From: an uncultured cyanobacterium
GTDB taxonomy: Bacteria > Cyanobacteriota > Cyanobacteriia > Phormidesmidales > Phormidesmidaceae
DNA length: 5,721 nucleotides
NCBI GenBank assembly: GCA_938029995.1
Contig: CALHGI010000619.1
Span: 1 to 5,721, forward strand
Direction: 5' to 3'
Shown here: positions 1 through 5,686 of the stretch, one piece after another
Numbering within the stretch: position 1 is the stretch's first letter
Layout: each line of letters begins with the position of its first letter
Notes under the pieces: model-generated
What the model was told of the DNA's origin: nothing
The model's input: only the letters and a program-made list of their open reading frames with translations
Databases searched by the model: none
Program-made: the position numbers and the translations under genes

Positions 1-176
1 TAGCTATAAAAGTAATTTCTCCCATGGGGGCAGGGTGATGACTGCGTTAGGCCATGTACCCATCCATTGGGATTAGGCAACAATGCCCAAGGTGAAACCG
101 ATGGTTACTTTCTTAGGTCAAAGAACTCAGAGAAAACAATCGCGTTCTGGCATGGGCCGTGTCAATGGGGTTTTAG
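1..176. other. Intergenic stretch downstream of the HEAT-repeat gene
   Basis: No convincing gene is seen here. All three plus frames hit stops within the first 76 bases, so at most the tail of an upstream gene could enter from the left (frame 2 stays open from base 2 to a TAG at 74-76). A 36-codon plus-strand frame, 83-193, overlaps the end of the HEAT gene and is discussed under findings. No terminator with a T-tract is visible after the HEAT stop codon. ATTGGGATTAG at 66-76 is the exact reverse complement of 177-187, but an 11-base match is expected by chance in a window of this size. Confidence 0.5.
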
Positions 177-1097
177 CTAATCCCAATCGCTAGCGGTATT
201 CTGTTTTCTTTCTAGTTGACTAATGGCCAGGGAGTAAATTGTTCCACTGGCGGCTTCGGTGTCTTTGTCTTTAGCCGTTTGTAATGTGTCAATCACAGTG
301 GCATCACCAATTTTCATCAGCGACAGAATAGCCGATTTTCGAGTTTCCCAGACCGGGTGATCTAACAGCTTGACCAGGGTGGGAATGGCTGGTTTATGGG
401 CCAGATTTCCCAGAACCGCGGCGGCCTCACTGCGAACAATGTCTGCATCGTCATTGAGGGCGTTGATGAGAATGGCGAAGTTGTTGTCGTTGGGTTCTTC
501 TTGGGTAACTTTTGCGATCGCAGCCACCACCGCAGCCCGCACCGCCACATTATCCGTTTCCAAGGCCTGATATAACAGCTCCTTCGCTTCAGCCCCAATA
601 AAGGCTAAGGCCCAGGCCGCATGGCCCTTCATACTTTCAGAAATATTCGGATTGTCACCTTCTAGGATTTTGAGCAGTTCTGGCACGGCGGCTTCACCAG
701 TGCGGGCCAGGGCTCCGACCGAAGAGCCTTTAACCACCGTATCCTCATCATTAAGGATGGCCTGGATTAATACCGAAATTGCGGACGGATCACCAATTAA
801 CGTCAATGTTTTTGCACAGGCTCGACGCACCACGGGGTTGTCGTGGTTGGATAGGGCGGTGGTGAGAAATGGTGTAGCGGGCTCCCCAATTTGGCCGAGG
901 GTTTCTGCAATCCGTAGCCGCACCATGCCCCGTTTATCCGCAAACCCTTCCACCAACGCGGTCAGTAATTCCCCATCATCAGGATCAAAGGTAAGGGTAT
1001 CAATCTGCTCAGTGACCTTGCTGATGAGATTGTCCACATGGGCCTGGGCCTGGGCTAGCTCAGCTTCAGTTTGGGCATTTAGGGCGTTGTCAACCAT
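177..1097 (-). CDS. HEAT-repeat protein, phycobilin lyase-like (CpcE/CpcF/CpeF type)
   Basis: The 306-residue protein is built almost wholly of HEAT repeats. Helical pairs with the signature VRxxAAxxLxxIGDPxAxxxL begin near residues 58, 89, 121, 155, 185, 220 and 251. Examples are VVRRACAKTLTLIGDPSA (89-106) and IVRSEAAAVLGNLAHKPA (220-237). There is no signal peptide or membrane segment, so it should be soluble. In cyanobacteria such 200-430-residue HEAT proteins include the E/F-type lyases that attach bilins to phycobiliprotein cysteines, and relatives such as NblB and IaiH. The linker gene upstream on the same strand favours an antenna role. The exact subfamily and bilin target cannot be told from motifs. 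The ATG at 1097 has no clear Shine-Dalgarno; the next in-frame ATG is residue 58, inside the repeats, so the annotated start is preferred. The gene is separated from the linker by 185 bases containing a terminator, so it probably has its own promoter. Confidence 0.85.
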   Translation of the reverse strand: MVDNALNAQTEAELAQAQAHVDNLISKVTEQIDTLTFDPDDGELLTALVEGFADKRGMVRLRIAETLGQIGEPATPFLTTALSNHDNPVVRRACAKTLTLIGDPSAISVLIQAILNDEDTVVKGSSVGALARTGEAAVPELLKILEGDNPNISESMKGHAAWALAFIGAEAKELLYQALETDNVAVRAAVVAAIAKVTQEEPNDNNFAILINALNDDADIVRSEAAAVLGNLAHKPAIPTLVKLLDHPVWETRKSAILSLMKIGDATVIDTLQTAKDKDTEAASGTIYSLAISQLERKQNTASDWD

Positions 1098-1111
1098 GGT
1101 GTATCAAGACG

Positions 1112-1126
1112 GAACTGATGCAGTTC
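1112..1126. promoter_or_regulatory. 15-bp perfect inverted repeat in the HEAT-gene leader
   Basis: GAACTG at 1112-1117 and CAGTTC at 1121-1126 are exact reverse complements around a 3-base centre. The element ends 15 bases before the HEAT start codon. It could be an operator or a small leader hairpin that affects translation. No known cyanobacterial regulator site is recognised in it, so its function is inference only. Confidence 0.3.
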
Positions 1127-1162
1127 ACTTTTTATTCCACCATTACTTTAGTACGGCGATAG

Positions 1163-1190
1163 AACATACGCCTAGTATTGAATCGGGCAA
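1163..1190 (-). promoter_or_regulatory. Weak candidate promoter for the HEAT-repeat gene
   Basis: On the minus strand TTGCCC (1190-1185) and TATGTT (1168-1163) are separated by 16 bases. Each matches 4 of 6 bases of the sigma-70 type -35 and -10 consensus. Transcription from here would give a leader of roughly 60 bases that includes the inverted repeat at 1112-1126. The -35 box abuts the T-tract of the upstream terminator. The match is weak and other assignments are possible. Confidence 0.2.
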
Positions 1191-1228
1191 AAAAAGTGGC
1201 TAAGGCAGTGATACTCCACCCTAGCCAC
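1189..1228 (-). terminator. Intrinsic terminator of the linker gene
   Basis: Read on the minus strand, GTGGCTAGGG (1228-1219) pairs with CCTTAGCCAC (1205-1196) to form a 10-bp stem with one G-T wobble and a 13-base loop. It is followed at once by seven T residues (1195-1189). This is a classic rho-independent terminator lying about 55 bases after the linker stop codon. On the plus strand the stem is followed by ATTTTTA, so it may work weakly in both directions, but no plus-strand gene ends here. Confidence 0.85.
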
Positions 1229-1236
1229 ATTTTTAT

Positions 1237-1285
1237 CCCTAAGGGCCATTCCCTAGGGGCCATTTCTTAGGACCTATAGGACCTA
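1237..1285. repeat. Short tandem palindromic repeats at the linker 3' end
   Basis: Two adjacent 14-base units, CCCTAAGGGCCATT (1237-1250) and CCCTAGGGGCCATT (1251-1264), differ at one position. They are followed by two perfect copies of TAGGACCTA (1268-1276 and 1277-1285). All units are nearly self-complementary. The last copy contains the stop codon of the linker gene (CTA on plus, 1283-1285). Short tandem repeats of this kind are common between cyanobacterial genes; a role in RNA processing or stability is only a possibility. Confidence 0.6.
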
Positions 1286-3658
1286 GCGGAAATTGCGCTG
1301 TTGCCACTTATTCAGGCGGGTGGCCCCAACCGCAGCCAAGGAACTGGCGGCCATTAATTCCCCCCGGAGGCGCTCAATCAGGGCCGCTTTGTCGTCCGGT
1401 CGCTGAGGACTACTGTCAGCTAGGACTGCTCTTGGCTGTATCCCTTTGCTCAAAACAGACTCACCAATACCGGCGGCGGGGCGCAGGGCGGCCAGCTGTT
1501 GCTGTAGCTTGGCAATTAACACATCCTGTTCGCTGGGTGGCTGAGTAGCGGGGACCTTGGCAACGGGGGTCGCAGTGGGTATCGGCGTCGATGTCGCAGC
1601 AGGTGGGGTGACTTTAAAGACCTCAGCCAGAATCTCTTGGGCATCACGGGGCTTGCTGATTTTTTCAGGCTGATGGGGCAGAATTGCGTTAGCAACACGC
1701 GGCGTATTATCCGTTAGATCCTTGTCACTGCTAGAGGCACTCTTAAGCATCTGCAACATGTTGGTGAATTCCACCATGGTCTGCCCTGGAGCGGTGCGGT
1801 ATCCCCGGTAGTAGGGCACAATATTTTCGCCAAAGACATTTTGATACTCATCACTATCGATGTAGCTATCGATATCAGCTGCGTAGCCCGCTGTATCCAG
1901 AATGGTACTGTGGGCCTTCATTTCGGCAAAGTCTTGGGGGGCACGCCCCAACAAGTGTTTGAAGTTTAGCTCCATGGCTCGGTAGCGATAGCAGTCTGTA
2001 AAGCGAGACTGGTAGAGTTCGGACTTGGCCACTTGGCGCACAAACTCACGCACACTCAATTCGCCATGTTTTAGTTGGGACTCGGGCACCACTAAACGCT
2101 CACTTTCCATAATGTGAGCGTTACCCATCACCTGGCGATAAACCGCCCGAATCACCACTTCAATGTCATCGGCAGAGGCCCCATGCAATAGCTCCACAGG
2201 CGATGTTTGGCGGAATGATTCGTACCCCCGATAGGTTTGCTGGGAGGCCAGTTGTTCGGGGGTTAGTTCGGGTGCTGCCTGGAGGAAGGTGGGCACGTAC
2301 TTGATATCAGCCGGGCTGCTGAGGGGTGCGATCGCAGCAATCTGATTCGCCATTAGGGCCGGGGTCAACCGCGCTTGGGACTTATAGGTTGGATTATTGT
2401 CATTGGTGGCCGCCCCCCGTAGCAGCTGCAACAGATTGGCAAACCCAGCGACCTTCTGACCCGTGGGGGACTGGTGTCCCCGGTAGTAGGGCACAATATT
2501 TTCGCCAAAGGCCTGGATATATTCGGGACTATCGAGATAGGCATCAATTTCAGCATCAAACCCGGCCCCATCTAGGATGTGGCTATGGTCAGCAATATCG
2601 CCATAGCTGTTGGGGGCACGGCCCAGTAGGTGCTTAAAGTTCAGCTCAATAAACCGACTGCGGGAGCAAGGCTCAAAAAAGCGGCTCCGATACAGGTCCG
2701 ATTTGGCAATTTTGCGAATAAAATTACGCACACTGATATAACGATGGCGCAGCTGTGACTCGGCATCTGCCACGGTCAAACGCTCGCTTTCCATCACATG
2801 GGCATTGCCCAACACCTGTCGATAGACCGCCCGAATCACCACATCCACCGCCTCCGATGAGTCGTTGGCCCATAGCTCCACCGGCGCTGTTTCATCAAAG
2901 GCCTGGGTCCCCAGCTGAATGGCCGGTTTCAGCTCCGGAGGAGCAGGTTGCCTAGAGGGAAACATCAGAGCGTAGGCTTCAGCGGTGATGGGGGTTTTCC
3001 ATTCAGTGGCCGGGCGCGTGACGGGTGCGATCGCACCAATTTGATTAGCCATGGTGGCCTGATTTAACCGGGCCTGCTGATTATGGGTCAAACCGTTGTC
3101 ATTACTGGCGGACCCTCGCAATAGCTTTAATAGGTTGGCAAATCCAGCCACCTTCTGACCCGTGGGAGACTTATGGCCCCGGTAATAGGGCACCGTATCT
3201 TCACCAAAGGCATGGTGATACTCATCACTATCTAAATAGGAATCAATTTCAGCCCCAAACCCGCCCGATTCGATCAGATTGCCATGGACAGCAATGTCGC
3301 TGTAGCTATCGGGGGCTCGGCCCAGGAGATGTTTAAAGTTCAACTCAATAAATCGGTTGCGGGAGCACGGTTCAAAGAAGCGAGCCCGATACAGTTCAGA
3401 CTTAGCAATGTGGCGAATAAATTCCCGGACGGAAATGGTCCGGTTCTGCAATTGCGATTCGGCATCCGCCACCGCCATCCGCTCACTTTCCATCACATGG
3501 GCATTGCCCAAAACCTGCCGGTAGACAGCACGAATAACCACATCAACCGCTTCCAAAGAATCGCTGGGCCATAGTTGAACAGGATCTGTCTCATCAAAGA
3601 CCTGGGTTCCTAGGCGAATTGACGAATCCACAACAGATTTTTTAAACGTGCTGACCAT
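1283..3658 (-). CDS. Large phycobilisome linker with three PBS-linker (REP) domains
   Basis: This 791-residue protein (roughly 87 kDa) has three Pfam00427-type phycobilisome rod-linker domains, at about residues 16-187, 249-420 and 476-645. Each carries the hallmark VVIRAVYRQV (40, 273, 501), ELNFKHLLGRAP (105, 338, 563), the IDxYxDSxEY segment and the FGExxVPYYRG ending. Domains 1 and 2 are nearly 80% identical by eye and also share the following spacer (QARL...MANQI.AIAP); domain 3 is more divergent. A Pro/Thr-rich stretch (about 684-710) leads to two copies of a short helical motif (713-738, 759-784). The C-terminal CpcD-like domain (Pfam01383) of ordinary rod linkers is absent. Ordinary rod linkers have one REP domain and about 250-290 residues. 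The protein should act at the thylakoid surface, filling the cavities of phycobiliprotein hexamers. From memory, Gloeobacter Glr1262 and Glr2806 are comparable three-domain linkers of bundle-shaped phycobilisomes. AGGAGA lies 6 bases before the ATG and fixes the start. A terminator follows the gene. Confidence 0.93.
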   Translation of the reverse strand: MVSTFKKSVVDSSIRLGTQVFDETDPVQLWPSDSLEAVDVVIRAVYRQVLGNAHVMESERMAVADAESQLQNRTISVREFIRHIAKSELYRARFFEPCSRNRFIELNFKHLLGRAPDSYSDIAVHGNLIESGGFGAEIDSYLDSDEYHHAFGEDTVPYYRGHKSPTGQKVAGFANLLKLLRGSASNDNGLTHNQQARLNQATMANQIGAIAPVTRPATEWKTPITAEAYALMFPSRQPAPPELKPAIQLGTQAFDETAPVELWANDSSEAVDVVIRAVYRQVLGNAHVMESERLTVADAESQLRHRYISVRNFIRKIAKSDLYRSRFFEPCSRSRFIELNFKHLLGRAPNSYGDIADHSHILDGAGFDAEIDAYLDSPEYIQAFGENIVPYYRGHQSPTGQKVAGFANLLQLLRGAATNDNNPTYKSQARLTPALMANQIAAIAPLSSPADIKYVPTFLQAAPELTPEQLASQQTYRGYESFRQTSPVELLHGASADDIEVVIRAVYRQVMGNAHIMESERLVVPESQLKHGELSVREFVRQVAKSELYQSRFTDCYRYRAMELNFKHLLGRAPQDFAEMKAHSTILDTAGYAADIDSYIDSDEYQNVFGENIVPYYRGYRTAPGQTMVEFTNMLQMLKSASSSDKDLTDNTPRVANAILPHQPEKISKPRDAQEILAEVFKVTPPAATSTPIPTATPVAKVPATQPPSEQDVLIAKLQQQLAALRPAAGIGESVLSKGIQPRAVLADSSPQRPDDKAALIERLRGELMAASSLAAVGATRLNKWQQRNFR
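1802..1835. repeat. 34-base direct repeat, copy in REP domain 3
   Basis: This stretch is identical at every base to 2477-2510. It encodes the conserved FGENIVPYYRG segment of domain 3. The equivalent part of domain 1 (around 3177-3210) differs at several positions. It is part of the internal gene repetition and may mark gene conversion between domains. Confidence 0.85.
2477..2510. repeat. 34-base direct repeat, copy in REP domain 2
   Basis: Exact partner of 1802-1835, in the same reading frame and at the same place within domain 2 (residues around 384-394). Domain 2 is otherwise closer to domain 1 than to domain 3, which makes perfect identity with domain 3 here notable. Confidence 0.85.
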
Positions 3659-3664
3659 TCAACG

Positions 3665-3670
3665 TCTCCT
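3665..3670 (-). promoter_or_regulatory. Shine-Dalgarno site of the linker gene
   Basis: On the minus strand AGGAGA (3670-3665) sits 6 bases before the ATG at 3658, which is optimal spacing. It decides the start MVSTFKK. The A/T-rich run just upstream contains TATAAA (3682-3677), but that is too close to the ribosome site to be the -10 box. Confidence 0.8.
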
Positions 3671-3861
3671 AAATTTTTTATAATTCGGTTAGTACATGGA
3701 ATCTAAATTTGAGAGCTTCAGCCCATAGGGGGATACTCCGGTGTATGTCATGGCTGGATTAGGGGATGCATCGATCGGCTGCAATACAGTACATCAGGAT
3801 TTCTTAGATGAAACCATCCCGAGCATCAGGGATGACCAGCTTATTTAGCACCCAGCTATCT

Positions 3862-3876
3862 CTTAATTTTATTAAG
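3862..3876. promoter_or_regulatory. CTTAAT-N3-ATTAAG inverted repeat upstream of the deiminase-like gene
   Basis: The two 6-base arms are perfect reverse complements around TTT. The element lies 101 bases before the ATG at 3978 and just upstream of the alternative TTG start at 3894. It has the size and symmetry of an operator for a dimeric regulator, but the A/T-rich arms could arise by chance and no known binding motif is recognised. Confidence 0.3.
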
Positions 3877-3977
3877 GTTAGGCCCTGCCAACTTTGAGGA
3901 ATTGTTACAACTCCAGATATCCTGGGACTCACTCCGTCATAAACTTTCACACAGGCACCTTCACCCAGGCAGAAAAA

Positions 3978-5339
3978 ATGAACGTGCAGAAACATCGCCC
4001 AGAAAGTCCCAGCGCTCACACGCCAGACGAATCCACGGAGCAGACGCTGGTGAGGCTACACAACATGCTAAGGAAACCAGAGCCCATGGATGGTGCGGGT
4101 GCCCCCAACCAAGCAACGGCCCCATCCATTCAGGCACAGATTCGGGCAACGATTCCCCCGGTAGATACGGGGTGCTCACTGCCCCAAAAGAAAACCCCCA
4201 GCGGCCGGACTAGGGTGCTGCACTTAAACTATACGCGGGGTCAAGCGGATAAACCCGTCGAAACCGAACTAGCACACCTGGCATTCTTTGCCAGCATGGC
4301 GAACGAGCTGGGGCTACGGCTGGAGATTTTAACCGACAAAACCAGTCGAGAAGACATTGAACAACAGCTCACAAAAGACAACCTTAAAACCCTTGACTAT
4401 GGCGTGACAGAACGACAAAACCCAGTATCTAAGTGGGCCGAGGACAGCGTGGAATACCTGGAGAATGGCCAGGTGGCCGTTCTCCAACAATTTGACGACG
4501 AGCTACTGATCTGGGCCATGACCGAGGGGAGAAGACACCGATGGCAGGACAAAGTCACCCCAGAGGTCCTGGAAGAAGTGTTACAGGAAGACCAGTTGTG
4601 GATTCTGTTGGGGGTGCGGGTGAATGCCTTGAGAATGGGCCTCGAACGACAGCAAGCGGCCCAGACCCAAGAACAACCTGTGGGCCACATCAGAGCCTAC
4701 ATAGAAGGTGGCAATATGATCACCGGAGAAGATACAATCGGCAAACCGATCATTCTTGTGGGCAAAGATGCGATCGCAGCAACAGCCAACCTATATCAGC
4801 TCAGCAACAACGAGGTAAGGAGACTAATCTGTGAGGATTTTGGCCTGGGCAACATCGACCAAGTGGTCTGCGTGGAACAGCCGGGCAAGTTCCACTTAGA
4901 CATGGGCATGTTGTTCCTCGGCCAGGGGGTGGTGGTCTTAAACGACAGCAGAGCAGCCCTCACGGACGCCATTGAAATAGCAGAAATGGTCCCATGCCAA
5001 ACAACGGAGAGAATGGCCGCCAAGCTAAAGCTCCAGTGCAGCCTAGAAAACGATGCCGCCCACGATTTAACCACAGCGGGAATAGACGTGCGGCGCGAGA
5101 AGCTAGAAAACGATGTGTTTTATAACTTCTTCAATGGCGAATTTGTGGCAGGCAACGATGGATTAAATTACTACATTACCAACGGAGGCATTAAGGAACA
5201 GCAAGAACGGTTTGCCACCCTAATGACAACGGAATGGAAAATCGTAGAAAAAGTATTTTTCAGCCCAGAACAGGCTGCCCATAAAAGCCTGCAAGAACGG
5301 GGTGGGGTAGGGTGCCGCCTAAAGGGGTCGCGCCCATAG
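3978..5339 (+). CDS. Pentein-fold guanidino-modifying enzyme (arginine/peptidylarginine deiminase-like)
   Basis: Starting at ATG 3978 the protein has 453 residues. About 75 N-terminal residues are polar and Pro/Gln-rich, probably disordered. The rest shows the ordered motifs of the pentein (guanidino-group-modifying) superfamily: WAEDS (153-157) with the Asp that binds the guanidino group, EGGN (243-246), FHLD (305-308) with the catalytic His306 and Asp308, and a C-terminal GGVGC with the likely nucleophile Cys446, seven residues from the end. This layout matches arginine deiminases, agmatine deiminases, protein-arginine deiminases and amidinotransferases, which attack the guanidino carbon through a Cys thiol. 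The substrate cannot be assigned. The WxxD and EGGN motifs look somewhat closer to PAD-type enzymes than to the WxRDxGP of agmatine deiminases. No signal peptide or membrane segment is seen, so it is probably cytoplasmic. The start is uncertain: the frame extends 28 codons upstream to TTG 3894, and ribosome signals are weak at both (AGG at 3967-3969 for the ATG). The gene is divergent from the linker and has no operon partner here. Confidence 0.8.
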   Translation: MNVQKHRPESPSAHTPDESTEQTLVRLHNMLRKPEPMDGAGAPNQATAPSIQAQIRATIPPVDTGCSLPQKKTPSGRTRVLHLNYTRGQADKPVETELAHLAFFASMANELGLRLEILTDKTSREDIEQQLTKDNLKTLDYGVTERQNPVSKWAEDSVEYLENGQVAVLQQFDDELLIWAMTEGRRHRWQDKVTPEVLEEVLQEDQLWILLGVRVNALRMGLERQQAAQTQEQPVGHIRAYIEGGNMITGEDTIGKPIILVGKDAIAATANLYQLSNNEVRRLICEDFGLGNIDQVVCVEQPGKFHLDMGMLFLGQGVVVLNDSRAALTDAIEIAEMVPCQTTERMAAKLKLQCSLENDAAHDLTTAGIDVRREKLENDVFYNFFNGEFVAGNDGLNYYITNGGIKEQQERFATLMTTEWKIVEKVFFSPEQAAHKSLQERGGVGCRLKGSRP

Positions 5340-5686
5340 GACGGGCAACTGGCCATGGAGCAAACCGACACCCCATGGTGCAGCCTGACCCCAGCCAGTG
5401 GAATTAACAAAATACGATGCTTACCATTGTTAACTCCCATCAAGTTACACAACCACCCCAGGACAAAAGGCAACAAAAGGAAACCGAACGCAACAAAACT
5501 CCGTCCATCGTCCCGAATTGTCCTTAATTGAAGAAAGATTTTAGCTTTGGGGCTATCCCTTGATCCCCACTGGTTTAGCCCTAGAAAAATATGCCTCGGG
5601 AGCAAAAAGAGTATTAAGGGTTGGGCCTTAATTCAAGTTTCGGGGCCAGAATGTTCGTGGACTTGAAGCACTCGCGTCAAAAACCT
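5340..5686. other. Intergenic region between deiminase-like gene and putative glgP
   Basis: No convincing gene is present; a 58-codon plus frame (5355-5531) lacks a ribosome site and recognisable features. Several small inverted repeats occur: CCATGG twice (5353-5358 and 5373-5378), TTAACAA/TTGTTAA (5404-5410 with 5427-5433), GGGCTA/TAGCCC (5550-5555 with 5576-5581) and ATTAAGG/CCTTAAT (5613-5619 with 5626-5632). None is followed by a clear T-tract, so no intrinsic terminator for the deiminase gene can be named. CCTTAATT occurs twice (5522-5529 and 5626-5633). The promoter of the next gene is expected here, but no strong box pair is seen. Confidence 0.5.
5613..5632. promoter_or_regulatory. 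7-bp perfect inverted repeat upstream of putative glgP
   Basis: ATTAAGG (5613-5619) and CCTTAAT (5626-5632) are exact reverse complements around GTTGGG. The element ends 54 bases before the ATG at 5687 and 18 before the alternative ATG at 5651. It could be an operator or leader hairpin. A terminator for the upstream gene is less likely because only short T runs follow. Confidence 0.3.

Larger units (their letters stand above)
3659..3977. other. Divergent intergenic region between linker and deiminase-like gene
   Basis: These 319 bases must hold the promoters of both divergent genes, but no convincing -35/-10 pair is visible on either strand. Visible elements are the linker ribosome site, an 8-bp palindrome GATGCATC (3765-3772), a CATCCC/GGGATG hairpin (3815-3820 with 3829-3834) and the CTTAAT-TTT-ATTAAG inverted repeat (3862-3876). 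A 35-codon plus-strand frame starting at GTG 3741 is discussed under findings. The deiminase frame stays open back to a TTG at 3894. Confidence 0.5.

Noticed and set aside
66..187. 11-base inverted repeat (ATTGGGATTAG at 66-76 with its complement at 177-187)
   Set aside because: Arms are about 100 bases apart and a few 11-base complementary matches are expected by chance in a window of this length.
652..1203. 183-codon open frame on plus strand opposite the HEAT gene
   Set aside because: It is the antisense of a strongly supported HEAT-repeat gene, its composition (Ser/Arg/Ala-rich) is typical of a shadow frame, and it runs through the leader and into the terminator.
1283..3658. Repeated linker domains as a CRISPR array or mobile element
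   Set aside because: The repeats are in frame, about 700 bases long and encode homologous protein domains; there are no short regular spacers, terminal repeats or transposase signatures.
3677..3682. TATAAA as a -10 box of the linker gene
   Set aside because: Transcription would begin inside the Shine-Dalgarno site, leaving no leader, and no good -35 box is found at the right distance.
5353..5378. CCATGG pair as a terminator hairpin after the deiminase-like gene
   Set aside because: The stem is only 6-7 bp and no T-tract follows; CCATGG is a palindrome that recurs several times in the window.
5355..5531. 58-codon plus frame after the deiminase-like stop codon
   Set aside because: No ribosome site, an unstructured Lys/Pro/Thr-rich translation and no recognisable motif; more likely intergenic.
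5171..5605. 144-codon minus-strand frame at the end of the deiminase-like gene
   Set aside because: It overlaps the conserved C-terminus and catalytic Cys region of the plus-strand enzyme, has no recognisable domain and is rich in Cys, Arg and Pro as shadow frames often are.
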